Of a stretch of DNA of 33,522 nt, positions 7,632-16,413 are shown one piece after another. The stretch covers positions 20,656-54,177 of the forward strand of contig NHJX01000008.1 in NCBI GenBank assembly GCA_002169105.1. Reading direction: 5' to 3'. Below the pieces are notes generated by a model. It was not told the DNA's origin. It worked only from the letters and a program-made list of their open reading frames with translations, and did not search any database. A program made the position numbers and the translations under genes. Position 1 is the stretch's first letter. Each line of letters opens with the position of its first letter. The DNA comes from Gammaproteobacteria bacterium TMED226. Lineage in GTDB: Bacteria; Pseudomonadota; Gammaproteobacteria; Magnimaribacterales; D2472.

Positions 7632-8744
7632 ATGGATTTGAGAGTTATAGAACAAGAAATAGAAAACGCTAAGATTAAAGTAGTTGGTGTAGGTGGTGGT
7701 GGGGGAAATGCAGTGATGCATATGATTAATCATAATATCAATGGAGTAGATTTTATTTGTGCAAATACAGACACTCAGGCTCTTAATGCTTCGAAAGATG
7801 CAATAATTTTAAAACTAGGAAATGGTCTTACAAAAGGCCTTGGTGCTGGTGCAGACCCTGATATTGGAAGACGGGCAGCTGAAAGCGATAGGATGGCAAT
7901 TGAAGAGTTATTAACAGGTGCAGATATGGTTTTTGTTACAGCTGGCATGGGAGGCGGTACTGGTACTGGAGCCGCACCAGTGATTGCATCAATTGCAAAA
8001 GAATTAGGAGCTCTTACTGTAGCAGTAGTTACAAAACCTTTTAAATTTGAAGGAAAAAAAAGGATAGGAGCAGCAGAAAAAGGTCTTGCAGCATTAGTTG
8101 AAGAGGTGGATAGTCTCGTAACTATCCCTAACCAAAAACTTCTTGAGATATTGGATCCAGATACTCTAATTGAGGATGCATTCGCTAAATCAGATGACGT
8201 TTTAAAAGGTGCTGTTCAAGGTATTTCGGATATTATTATGCAAAGAGGACGTGTTAATGTTGATTTTGCTGATGTTAGAGCTGTTATGTCGGAGAAAGGT
8301 ACTGCAATGATGGGAACTGGAATTGCAGCTGGTAATAATAGAGGTGAAGTAGCTGCAACCAAGGCAGTTAAAAGTGAGTTACTCGATGATATCAATCTTA
8401 AAAATGCTAGAGGTGTTTTAGTTAATATTACTGGCAGAAATCCTACTCTTAATGATCAGACCGAAGTAACTAATATCGTTGAAGAAATTGTCAGTGAAGA
8501 TGCGCTTGTCATTTACGGCCTTGTATTCGATGATAATTATAAAGATGATATTAAAGTAACTATCGTGGCAACAGGAGTAGATCAAAGAGCTCCCGCATTA
8601 GTAATCGATAATGAACCTACCATGACATTAAATCCAGTAGGCTTAAATAGAGAGACAACAAATCAAGAAGTTGGCACGTCATCTGCAGAGGACAATATGG
8701 AGTTCCTTGATGTGCCGACTTTTATGAGAAAACAAGTAGACTAA
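7632..8744 (+). CDS. ftsZ: Cell division GTPase FtsZ, in a displaced position
   Basis: The tubulin-like GTPase that polymerises into the Z-ring at mid-cell. The 370 residues include the nucleotide-binding GGGGGN (21-26), the tubulin signature GGGTGTG (107-113), the catalytic T7 loop NVDFADV (209-215) and the C-terminal peptide EFLDVPTFMRKQVD (357-370), which binds FtsA, ZipA and other partners. The linker before it (about 320-356) is short. A strong Shine-Dalgarno AGGGG (7619-7623) precedes the ATG. The 13 bases from the mraZ stop onward are identical to those from the petC stop to the sspA Shine-Dalgarno. One base separates the stop from rsmH. In nearly all bacteria ftsZ follows ftsA; here it sits between mraZ and rsmH, and ftsA is followed by rpsF. 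It is probably controlled by the MraZ operator. Confidence 0.98.
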   Translation: MDLRVIEQEIENAKIKVVGVGGGGGNAVMHMINHNINGVDFICANTDTQALNASKDAIILKLGNGLTKGLGAGADPDIGRRAAESDRMAIEELLTGADMVFVTAGMGGGTGTGAAPVIASIAKELGALTVAVVTKPFKFEGKKRIGAAEKGLAALVEEVDSLVTIPNQKLLEILDPDTLIEDAFAKSDDVLKGAVQGISDIIMQRGRVNVDFADVRAVMSEKGTAMMGTGIAAGNNRGEVAATKAVKSELLDDINLKNARGVLVNITGRNPTLNDQTEVTNIVEEIVSEDALVIYGLVFDDNYKDDIKVTIVATGVDQRAPALVIDNEPTMTLNPVGLNRETTNQEVGTSSAEDNMEFLDVPTFMRKQVD

Positions 8745-8745
8745 A

Positions 8746-9639
8746 ATGCTTCATTTTCCAGTTTTACTGGAAGAATCTGTTGATTTTTTAATTCAAAATA
8801 TTGATGGTTCTTTTATAGATGGTACATTTGGAAGAGGCGGCCACTCTAAATCAATTTTAAAAAAAATATCCTCTAAAGCATCTCTATATGCTTTTGATAA
8901 GGATCCAGAAGCAGTCAAATTTGCTGCAAACTTTAAAGAAAAAAATTTTCAAATCTTTCATGATTCTTTCAAAAATTTTCATAGGTATTTTGATAAGGAA
9001 AGCATAGACGGCATTATTTATGACTTAGGAACCTGCTCTACTCATTTTGATAATTCTCAGAGAGGGTTTAGCCTCAATAAAGATGGACCACTGGATATGC
9101 GTTTTGATAATACAAAAGGAACTCCATTATCTGAATGGATAAACAAAGCCAAGAAAGAAGAAATAATCGAAATTTTATATAAGTACGGAGATGAAAAGCA
9201 TGCTAAATTTGTTGCCAATGCAATAGATAAGGAAAGGAAAGGCAAACCAATAACTAAAACTATCCAACTCGCCAATATCATTAAAAATAATTTTCCTGAT
9301 AAAAAGAAGAAAATCCATCCTGCAACTAAATCTTTTCAGGCATTTAGAATATATATCAATAATGAGCTTGAAGAATTTGAAAGTTCTTTGCGTGTTACAA
9401 AGAAAATATTAAAGAAAAATGGAGTAGTCGTAACAATAGCTTTTCATTCGCTTGAGGACAATGTTATTAAAAATTTTTTTAAACCCTCCTTAAAATTATT
9501 CCCTAAAGATATACCTCTAAATAATGTTGAAGAGAGAAGTTTTAGGTGTATTGCTAAAAAAATTAGACCATCTGATGATGAGATAGAAAAAAACAATAGA
9601 TCTAGAAGTGCAATTATGCGAGTTTTTCAGAAAACATGA
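8746..9639 (+). CDS. rsmH: 16S rRNA (cytosine1402-N4)-methyltransferase RsmH (MraW)
   Basis: RsmH N4-methylates C1402 of 16S rRNA, the base also modified by RsmI. The 297 residues start with HFPVLLEESVDFL and carry the S-adenosylmethionine loop DGTFGRGGHS (25-34), the acidic end AFDKDPEA (about 49-56), an IIYDLGTCSTHFD block, GFSLNKDGPLDMRFD, and IAFHSLEDNVIKNFF near 236-250. Normal length is about 300-315. Its ATG lies one base after the ftsZ stop, and it overlaps ftsL by four bases (ATGA). Confidence 0.96.
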   Translation: MLHFPVLLEESVDFLIQNIDGSFIDGTFGRGGHSKSILKKISSKASLYAFDKDPEAVKFAANFKEKNFQIFHDSFKNFHRYFDKESIDGIIYDLGTCSTHFDNSQRGFSLNKDGPLDMRFDNTKGTPLSEWINKAKKEEIIEILYKYGDEKHAKFVANAIDKERKGKPITKTIQLANIIKNNFPDKKKKIHPATKSFQAFRIYINNELEEFESSLRVTKKILKKNGVVVTIAFHSLEDNVIKNFFKPSLKLFPKDIPLNNVEERSFRCIAKKIRPSDDEIEKNNRSRSAIMRVFQKT

Positions 9640-9908
9640 TTCAGAAAAGAATGTTTATAAATGTTTTTATATTAGTCTTTAGTATTTTTATTCTTAGTAT
9701 AGAAAAAATAAAGCTGGCATGGGAAATTACGACCTTGCACAATAATTATGCAAACTTAAGGGTGGAGAATGAGAATTTAAAGGATTTAAACTTAAAGCTA
9801 ATAACTCAATTTCATATAGAAAACTCTCCGGCTAACATTGAAAAGATTGCTAAAGAATCTCTTGGAATGGAAAAGAAAAAACCTATTAGAATATTAATCA
9901 ATGAATAA
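9636..9908 (+). CDS. ftsL: Cell division protein FtsL
   Basis: FtsL is a small bitopic membrane protein that joins FtsB and FtsQ and activates FtsWI. The 90 residues have a short cytoplasmic start, one hydrophobic helix (about 7-22) and then a coiled-coil region rich in Asn, Leu and Lys (WEITTLHNNYANLRVENENL onward), ending in the family-typical IEKIAKESLGM. The family is poorly conserved, so the call combines these features with the position between rsmH and ftsI. The start overlaps rsmH by four bases and the end overlaps ftsI by eight. FtsB is encoded at 30206 in this window. Confidence 0.88.
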   Translation: MIQKRMFINVFILVFSIFILSIEKIKLAWEITTLHNNYANLRVENENLKDLNLKLITQFHIENSPANIEKIAKESLGMEKKKPIRILINE

Positions 9909-11520
9909 TAAAAATATATTATTAAATTGGAGATTTGCTTTGATCTCTTTTAGTGTTTTTGTCGTTTTAGCTGCCATTATCTTTAAAATGTTCTCTATCT
10001 ATTTTTTTGACAGTAAATTCCTTAAAAATGAAGCTAATAAGAGATATGTATCATACAAAGATATTAATTCAGTTAGAGGGAGTATTTTTGATAGAAATAA
10101 TTTTCCATTAGCTGTATCAATAGTTAACTATGATTTATATGCCTTAAAAGGTTTCAAGAAGTCTCAACTCATGAGTCTATCAGAAGTACTAGACCTAGAA
10201 TCGGATGTAATAAAAGACTCTTTCAGCAGAAAAACTATTTTAAAAAAGAATTTATCTAATAAAGAAATATTAGATATAAAAATGTTAAATCTTAGTAATT
10301 TTGAGATTGAAATGAGACATAGCAGGCATTACCCTCTGGGTGAACAAATAGGGACATTGATAGGTTTTTATGGAACAGATGGGGCTCAAGAAGGCCTTGA
10401 GAAGAGCTATGATAATGTTCTTTCTGGTGTTAACGGAAGAGAGAAATTCTTTAAAAATGCAAAGCAAGAAATTATTTCTCAACCTATTGAAGTAATTAAA
10501 ACAGTTCAAGGTGAAGATGTTTATTTAACTATTGATGCAACCTTACAATTCTACTCATATAAATACCTTGTTGAGGCAATAAAAAGAAACAAAGCCAAAG
10601 CAGGCACAGTTATTATTTTAGATAATAAAAAAGGTGAGGTTCTTGCAATGGCTAGTTATCCTTCCTATAACCCAAACAACTCTCAAAGAAAAATCCAAAA
10701 AAATAGAGCATTAGTCGAAGCATATGAGCTTGGATCTGTTCTAAAGCCAATTGTTCTTTCCAAGGCGCTTGAAAATGGATTATTTTTGCCAGATGAATCT
10801 ATTGAAATTCCAAGAAGATTAAACTTGAATAATAAAATTATTGTAGATTCTAAAAATCATGAAAAGTTAACACCTAAGGAAATAATTGCTGTTAGTAGCC
10901 AAGTAGGAGCTTCAAAAATAGCTATAGAGCTTGGTTACGAAGAATTAAAGAAAAATTATTATGATTTTGGATTTACAAAGCCAATATCAATAAATTTTCC
11001 CTCTAGCTCTTTTGGATATATGAATATAAAAGAAAAAGTTTCAGATAAAGAACTGGCAAGTTTGGGTTACGGTTATGGAATAGAGATAACACCCTTTCAA
11101 TTAGCTTCAGCTTATTCTGTATTTGCAAATGGTGGAGAATTTAAAGATTTTCAGATATTTAAAGATCAAGAAGTTAGATCGCAAAAAATCATATCCAGTG
11201 ATTCTGCTTTACAAATCCTTGATGCTTTAAAGATGGTTGTAAAAGATGGAACTGGAAAAGCAGCAAATGTAAAAGGCTTTTCTGTAGGAGGAAAAACTGG
11301 AACTGCTCATCAAACTAAAAAAGGATCAGGATATGCAGAAAATTTATATATAGCCTCTTTTGTTGGTATTACTCCTATAAGCGACAAATCCCTCACTATT
11401 TTTGTTTCAATAGAAAATCCTGGATTAAATTCTTATACAGGTGGTGCAGTTGCAGCGCCTGTTTTTGCAAAGATTGCAGAAAGTTCTTTAAATCATTTAG
11501 GTTATTTTGAAGATGAATGA
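9901..11520 (+). CDS. ftsI: Peptidoglycan D,D-transpeptidase FtsI (PBP3)
   Basis: The septal class B penicillin-binding protein that crosslinks peptidoglycan with FtsW. The 539 residues have an N-terminal membrane anchor (about 13-36), a dimerisation module with VRGSIFDRNNFPLA (58-71), and a transpeptidase domain. The acyl-enzyme serine is S279 in SVLK (279-282), within YELGSVLKP where most homologues have YEPGS. KTGTA is at 465-469. The second active-site motif, normally SxN (SSNVG in E. coli), reads SSQVG (332-336), so the Asn is replaced by Gln. The rest of the domain is well conserved (GYGYGIEITPFQLA, YTGGAVAAPVF), so it is probably active. Overlaps ftsL and murE by eight bases each. Confidence 0.96.
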   Translation: MNNKNILLNWRFALISFSVFVVLAAIIFKMFSIYFFDSKFLKNEANKRYVSYKDINSVRGSIFDRNNFPLAVSIVNYDLYALKGFKKSQLMSLSEVLDLESDVIKDSFSRKTILKKNLSNKEILDIKMLNLSNFEIEMRHSRHYPLGEQIGTLIGFYGTDGAQEGLEKSYDNVLSGVNGREKFFKNAKQEIISQPIEVIKTVQGEDVYLTIDATLQFYSYKYLVEAIKRNKAKAGTVIILDNKKGEVLAMASYPSYNPNNSQRKIQKNRALVEAYELGSVLKPIVLSKALENGLFLPDESIEIPRRLNLNNKIIVDSKNHEKLTPKEIIAVSSQVGASKIAIELGYEELKKNYYDFGFTKPISINFPSSSFGYMNIKEKVSDKELASLGYGYGIEITPFQLASAYSVFANGGEFKDFQIFKDQEVRSQKIISSDSALQILDALKMVVKDGTGKAANVKGFSVGGKTGTAHQTKKGSGYAENLYIASFVGITPISDKSLTIFVSIENPGLNSYTGGAVAAPVFAKIAESSLNHLGYFEDE

Positions 11521-12982
11521 ATATGAAAACATTTTAGGCATTCAAATTCCAAAAGATACAAAAATCTCAAGTGTCACTAACTCATCAAAGAAAGTGATAA
11601 AAGATTCAATCTTTTTTGGACTGCAAGGAACAAAGACCCATGGTAGTAATTTTGCAGAAGAAGCCATTAATCTTGGAGCTTCTATTGCAGTTCATAATGA
11701 TCCAAACGTAATAATAAAAAATGAAAAGATTCTATATATAAAAAATTTAGAAGAAAAAATAATTAAATTTCTTGATGCTTTTTATAAAATTGACATTAAT
11801 AGTAATAATTTTTTCACATTTACAGGAACAAATGGTAAAACATCTACTGCTCATCTTTGCCATCAATTGCTAGTTAATATGGGATATGAATCAATCTATA
11901 TAGGCACTCTTGGATGTCAACATAATAATAATAAATTCCAAACATCATTCTCATCAAAGACAACTCCAGACATTTTTGAGTTATTTGAGATAATAAGTTC
12001 TTTAGATTGGGGTTTGGATTCGTTGAATATATGTTTAGAAATTTCTTCACATGCACTTGATCAGAAAAGACTTGGTGATATCTTTTGGCTGAACTCAGCA
12101 TCTATTTTAAATATCGCAGATGAGCATTTGGATTATCATAAAAATATATCTTCATACAGGGATGCAAAATTTGAAATCTTTAAAATTAATTCATCCATTA
12201 AGTTAATTGATGAAGGCTCTTTAAAATATTCTGAAAAATATAATTTTATAAAAGATAATGATCATGAGCTTACATGTATTAGTAATAAAAATGATTTTTC
12301 AGATATTTTTTATAAAATAACAAAAATATCAATAAGCAAATCTGAATTCGAAATATTAATCAATAATGGGCCTCAAGGATATGAAGATGACAACAACAAG
12401 AAGTATAAATTTTCATGTAAGCTCTTTCCAGAATTCAATGTCAGTAATCTAGTTTTTGCAATTTGCTCAATAGGATTTGATAAATTTTATGATGATTCAA
12501 TTAATGACCTTTCTTTCTTAAAACTTCCTAAAGGAAGATTAGATATTATAGAAGGTATTCCTGTTAATATTATTATTGACTTTGCTCATAATGAACATTC
12601 TTTTAATATTCTTTTAAATTCTATCAAAAGATACTTTGATAATTTAATTGTAGTCTTCGGTTGTGGCGGTGACAGAGACAAGATTAAACGTTCGAAAATG
12701 TTGAAAGTTGCTATAGAGAATGCGTTCAAAATAATTTTTACATCAGATAATTCTAGAAGTGAAAATTTTGAAGACATTTATGAGGATGCTAAATATGATA
12801 ATGATCTTAGGGATGTAATAGTTATTGAAGACAGAAAAGAAGCCATCATTCAAGGAAGCAAGTTAATAAATGATAATGACTGTATGTTAATTCTTGGAAA
12901 AGGACACGAAGAAACTCAAGAAATTAATGGAATAATTTCACATTTTAGTGATTATGAGGTGGTATATGAAATTTATAGCTAA
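11513..12982 (+). CDS. murE: UDP-MurNAc-tripeptide ligase MurE
   Basis: Adds the third amino acid, normally meso-diaminopimelate in Gram-negatives, to UDP-MurNAc-L-Ala-D-Glu in the cytoplasm. The 489 residues carry the P-loop GTNGKTS (105-111), LEISSHALDQKRL (175-187), DEHLDYH (203-209), the probable carbamylated Lys K219 (YRDAKFEIF), EFNVSN (307-312), FGCGGDRDKIKR (382-393) and GKGHEETQ (462-469). The substrate-specificity motif, DNPR in DAP-adding enzymes, is DNSR (412-415); the Arg that binds DAP is kept. I chose the ATG at 11513, overlapping ftsI by eight bases, over a TTG two codons earlier. Overlaps murF by 17 bases. Confidence 0.94.
   Translation: MNEYENILGIQIPKDTKISSVTNSSKKVIKDSIFFGLQGTKTHGSNFAEEAINLGASIAVHNDPNVIIKNEKILYIKNLEEKIIKFLDAFYKIDINSNNFFTFTGTNGKTSTAHLCHQLLVNMGYESIYIGTLGCQHNNNKFQTSFSSKTTPDIFELFEIISSLDWGLDSLNICLEISSHALDQKRLGDIFWLNSASILNIADEHLDYHKNISSYRDAKFEIFKINSSIKLIDEGSLKYSEKYNFIKDNDHELTCISNKNDFSDIFYKITKISISKSEFEILINNGPQGYEDDNNKKYKFSCKLFPEFNVSNLVFAICSIGFDKFYDDSINDLSFLKLPKGRLDIIEGIPVNIIIDFAHNEHSFNILLNSIKRYFDNLIVVFGCGGDRDKIKRSKMLKVAIENAFKIIFTSDNSRSENFEDIYEDAKYDNDLRDVIVIEDRKEAIIQGSKLINDNDCMLILGKGHEETQEINGIISHFSDYEVVYEIYS
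12956..12962 (+). promoter_or_regulatory. Ribosome binding site deciding the murF start
   Basis: GAGGTGG lies inside the murE 3' end and three bases before the ATG at 12966. It is one of few clear Shine-Dalgarno sequences inside this cluster and supports that ATG over the upstream GTG (12948) and ATG (12954). Confidence 0.6.
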
Positions 12983-14306
12983 TACAGCTGATTTAAGCAT
13001 ATTTCTTGGCATTCCTATTAAAAAGCACCAACCAATTAAAAGCATTTCATCAGATACAAGAGCTATAAAAAAAGATTCTTTATTTATTGCTATTAAAGGT
13101 AAAAATTTTGATGGCAATGATTTTGTTGAAGAGGCCCTAGCCAAAGGTGCTGTTGTTGTTATAACAGATCATCAGCGTTACAAAAATAACATAAATAAAA
13201 GAATTATTTATGTTGATGACACAATAAACGCATTAAAAAAAATATCCCAGAACATTATTAAAGATTATCAAGGTTCTGTAATAGCAATTACCGGAAGCAA
13301 TGGCAAAACCACCACCACTAATATTATTGCCAAAACATTAAGAAATAACTCAAAGACTTTGAAAAACTTTAATAATGAAATAGGAGTTCCTTTAAGCATT
13401 ATGAATGCATCTCCTAAATCAAAATATTTAGTTCTCGAAATTGGTGCATCCAAATTCAAAGATATCGACTATCTAAGCAGAATTATAAAACCATATATCG
13501 GTGTTATTACAAATATAGGGAATTCTCATTTAGAAATATTAAAAAATATTGATGGTGTATTTAAAGTAAAATCGGAAATTATTGAAAACATCCAAAAAAA
13601 AGGATTTTTAATTATCCCAGGTGATAATAGAAAACATCTTATAAAATGGAGGAAAATAAGATCTGATATCCAATTCATAACATTTGGAATAAATATAGAT
13701 TCAGATTTTTATGCAGAAAAAGTAAAAATTAAATCCAATGGACTGAGCTTTACAATTTCTTCAAAGCTATTAAAAAAATCTATTTTAATCAACACATCTA
13801 TAGAGGGAGAGCATAATATTAAAAATATTCTTGCTGCTTTTGCAGTTTATTTTTGTTTAGGGAAAGAACCAAATAATTTCTCTGAACTTTTAAGCAACAA
13901 TAGTTTTAATAATTTAAGGCAAATCAAATCAAAATGGATTAAAGGGTCGACATTAATTGATGATACCTATAATGCAAATCCTGACTCAACTAAGAAATCT
14001 ATTGATTTATTAAGTAATTATCAAAAAAATACTGTCCTATTATTAGGAGACATGTTGGAATTGGGAAGATACAAAAATAAATTCCATAAAGATATTGGCA
14101 AGTATGCTAAGAAGAAAGGAATAAATTTACTTCTTGGGTATGGCAATCTTACAGAGCATGCAATAAAAGGTTTTGGTGAAAAAGGTATTTTCTTTGATAA
14201 TGAAAGTGATTTAAAGAGATATTTAAAACAAAATATAACATCAAAAGATGTTATCTTGATTAAAGGTTCCCGAGGTATGAGAATGGAGAGATTCATAAAT
14301 GTTTGA
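12966..14306 (+). CDS. murF: UDP-MurNAc-tripeptide-D-Ala-D-Ala ligase MurF
   Basis: Joins D-alanyl-D-alanine to the muropeptide tripeptide, finishing the soluble precursor. The 446 residues contain ISSDTRAIKKDSLFIAI near the N-terminus, the P-loop GSNGKTT (110-116), NNEIGVPLSI, LEIGASKFKDIDYL, TNIGNSHLE, a probable carbamylated Lys in VFKVKSEI, GEHNIKNILAAF and DDTYNANPDS, the classic MurF set. The ATG at 12966 is supported by the preceding GAGGTGG and by the family start. Upstream murE overlaps by 17 bases and mraY by eight. Confidence 0.96.
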   Translation: MKFIANTADLSIFLGIPIKKHQPIKSISSDTRAIKKDSLFIAIKGKNFDGNDFVEEALAKGAVVVITDHQRYKNNINKRIIYVDDTINALKKISQNIIKDYQGSVIAITGSNGKTTTTNIIAKTLRNNSKTLKNFNNEIGVPLSIMNASPKSKYLVLEIGASKFKDIDYLSRIIKPYIGVITNIGNSHLEILKNIDGVFKVKSEIIENIQKKGFLIIPGDNRKHLIKWRKIRSDIQFITFGINIDSDFYAEKVKIKSNGLSFTISSKLLKKSILINTSIEGEHNIKNILAAFAVYFCLGKEPNNFSELLSNNSFNNLRQIKSKWIKGSTLIDDTYNANPDSTKKSIDLLSNYQKNTVLLLGDMLELGRYKNKFHKDIGKYAKKKGINLLLGYGNLTEHAIKGFGEKGIFFDNESDLKRYLKQNITSKDVILIKGSRGMRMERFINV

Positions 14307-15384
14307 GTATTTAGGCACAATTTTAGTATCAGTTGATCCTGGTTTTGATGTTTTGAGATATTTAACAGTTAGAACAATTGGAGGTACTGTAACAGCATTG
14401 TTAATCTCAATCTTAATGGGGCCATTAATAATTAATTTCTTAAAATCAATGCAATTTCAGCAATATGTTAGAGAGGATGGCCCTAAATCACATCATCAAA
14501 AAACAGGAACGCCCACCATGGGCGGACTATTAATCTTATCCTCTCTCATAATTTCAACCCTACTTTGGGCAGATCTAGGTAATAGATATATATGGGTTGT
14601 TATGGGTGTAACAGTAGGATTTTCAGTAATAGGATTCTTTGATGATTATTTAAAAATTAAATATAAAAGCTCTGATGGGTTATCTTCTAAACAAAAGATC
14701 CTCTTTCAATCTATTATTGCTTTCGTATCTATGTTCTATCTATATTATTCAGCTGAAATAATTCCTGAAACATCTTTTATTGTTCCATTCCTTAAAGATC
14801 TGGTAATTCCTATGTCACCCTTTATATTTATTTTTACTGGCATGTTTGTTCTTATAGGTTCATCTAATGCAGTAAACTTAACCGATGGTCTTGATGGTCT
14901 CGCCATTCTGCCATCAGTTCTAATAGGTGGAGCACTAGGCTTGATAGCATATGCAATGGGCAATCAGTTAATTGCTGATTATCTTTACTTACCTCATCTT
15001 CCTCTATCAGGTGAATTGATTGTATTCTGCGGAGCTCTTATAGGATCAGGGATAGGCTTTTTATGGTACAACACTTATCCAGCTCAAATATTTATGGGAG
15101 ACATAGGGTCCCTAGCATTGGGAGCTATTTTAGGAATAATTGCAATAATATTGAGGCATGAACTAGTCTTTGCAATTATGGCAGGAGTATTTGTAGTAGA
15201 AACATTAAGCGTTGCAATCCAAGTTGTATCATATAAGACTCGAGGCAAGAGAGTCTTTTTAATGGCACCAATTCATCATCATTTTGAATTAAAGGGTTGG
15301 GCTGAACCTAAAATTATTGTTCGTTTTTGGATTATTACTCTTGTTTTAATATTGATAGCTTTAGCAACACTAAAATTAAGGTAA
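14299..15384 (+). CDS. mraY: Phospho-MurNAc-pentapeptide translocase MraY
   Basis: Integral membrane enzyme that transfers phospho-MurNAc-pentapeptide to undecaprenyl phosphate, giving lipid I. The 361 residues (E. coli 360) form about ten hydrophobic segments. Signatures: GPKSHHQKTGTPTMGG (61-76), the metal-binding FFDDYLK (113-119), NAVNLTDGLDGLA near 191-203, MGDIGSLALG, and the C-terminal PIHHHFELKGW that binds Mg and UDP-MurNAc. The family N-terminus (EYLGTILV followed by FDVLRYLTVRTI) supports the start. Confidence 0.97.
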   Translation: MFEYLGTILVSVDPGFDVLRYLTVRTIGGTVTALLISILMGPLIINFLKSMQFQQYVREDGPKSHHQKTGTPTMGGLLILSSLIISTLLWADLGNRYIWVVMGVTVGFSVIGFFDDYLKIKYKSSDGLSSKQKILFQSIIAFVSMFYLYYSAEIIPETSFIVPFLKDLVIPMSPFIFIFTGMFVLIGSSNAVNLTDGLDGLAILPSVLIGGALGLIAYAMGNQLIADYLYLPHLPLSGELIVFCGALIGSGIGFLWYNTYPAQIFMGDIGSLALGAILGIIAIILRHELVFAIMAGVFVVETLSVAIQVVSYKTRGKRVFLMAPIHHHFELKGWAEPKIIVRFWIITLVLILIALATLKLR

Positions 15385-15387
15385 TCA

Positions 15388-16413
15388 ATGAAGTCTCTTA
15401 TATATGGTTATGGAGAAACTGGTAAATCTTTTGAAAGATATTTAAATAAAAAAAAACTAAATTTTGAAATATTTGATATAAATCATTCTAAATATAATAA
15501 GAATTATGACCTAACAGAATTTAACGAAATCTTATGTAGTCCGGGTATTCCAAGAAAGATATTCAATGAAATAATTAACATTAACAAAAATGTATTTACT
15601 GATATTGATATTTTTTTTAAGGAAGATAACTCAATAAAAATAGGAATAACTGGAACTAATAGAAAAAGCACAACTGCTTATCACCTTCAGCAGTTATTAG
15701 AAAATCATGATTCTTCAAATTTAATTGGAAATATAGGCAATACAATGCTTGATTTCATTAATAATGATAAGAAGTATTCAATTATTGAGCTATCTAGTTT
15801 TCAACTTGATAAAATGATAAAAAATGATTTAGATTATGGGGTTTTGCTCAATATTGATTTGGATCACTTAGACTATCATGGTAATTTTGAAAATTATAAA
15901 ACATCAAAAGAAAAGATCCTCTTAGCTAAAAATAGCATTTCAAATGAAATAAACCCATATAAGTTATTTGAGTGGATTACATCTTTTAAGGCAGATAAAA
16001 TTGAGTTGAAAAATCTCCCATACAGATTCCAAAAAATTTCAGAAAATATAATTAATGATTCGAAATCAACCAATTTTCATTCCTTATCATATGCTTTAAA
16101 TAAAGCTAATAGTTTATTTGAAAATTTAGAATACATTTTAATAGTATGTGGAGACCCTAGAAAAGAAGGATATAGAAAGATCACAATTGAAGGTCCTCGA
16201 GAGATTCTCATTTTTGGAGATCATCGCAGAGAGATAGATAGATGTATAAACCACCATAAAAAAACTATTTATAATTCTCTAGAGGATATATCGAACTCAA
16301 TAAAAGGAAATAAAAATATTCTTTTTTCACCAGGCTATCCAAGTGGTAATGATTACAAGAATTTTGTTGAAAGAGGAGAACACTTCAATCAACTTCTAAA
16401 AGTCCATCTATGA
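15388..16413 (+). CDS. murD: UDP-MurNAc-L-alanine:D-glutamate ligase MurD, shortened and with altered P-loop
   Basis: Adds D-Glu to UDP-MurNAc-L-Ala. At 341 residues it is about 100 shorter than E. coli MurD (438). Recognisable parts: an N-terminal nucleotide-fold start with CSPGIPR (50-56), NIGNT (115-119), IIELSSFQLD (132-141), DLDHLDYHGN (157-166), the carbamylated-Lys candidate K174, LPYRF (210-214), NDSKSTN (223-229), and SPGYPSGNDYKNFVERG (314-330). The ATP loop is GTNRKST (89-95), with Arg replacing the Gly before the catalytic Lys. Between K174 and LPYRF only about 35 residues remain where E. coli has about 100; the GxHN part of the GxHNxxN motif is lost, although NEIN (186-189) could be the remaining NxxN. 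The frame is intact and overlaps ftsW by four bases, so it is expressed in context. Active reduced enzyme or decaying gene cannot be told apart here. Confidence 0.88.
   Translation: MKSLIYGYGETGKSFERYLNKKKLNFEIFDINHSKYNKNYDLTEFNEILCSPGIPRKIFNEIININKNVFTDIDIFFKEDNSIKIGITGTNRKSTTAYHLQQLLENHDSSNLIGNIGNTMLDFINNDKKYSIIELSSFQLDKMIKNDLDYGVLLNIDLDHLDYHGNFENYKTSKEKILLAKNSISNEINPYKLFEWITSFKADKIELKNLPYRFQKISENIINDSKSTNFHSLSYALNKANSLFENLEYILIVCGDPRKEGYRKITIEGPREILIFGDHRREIDRCINHHKKTIYNSLEDISNSIKGNKNILFSPGYPSGNDYKNFVERGEHFNQLLKVHL

Noticed and set aside
14021-14320. 99-residue minus-strand ORF opposite the murF end
   Set aside because: Shadow of murF and of the mraY start; no domain and no plausible promoter.
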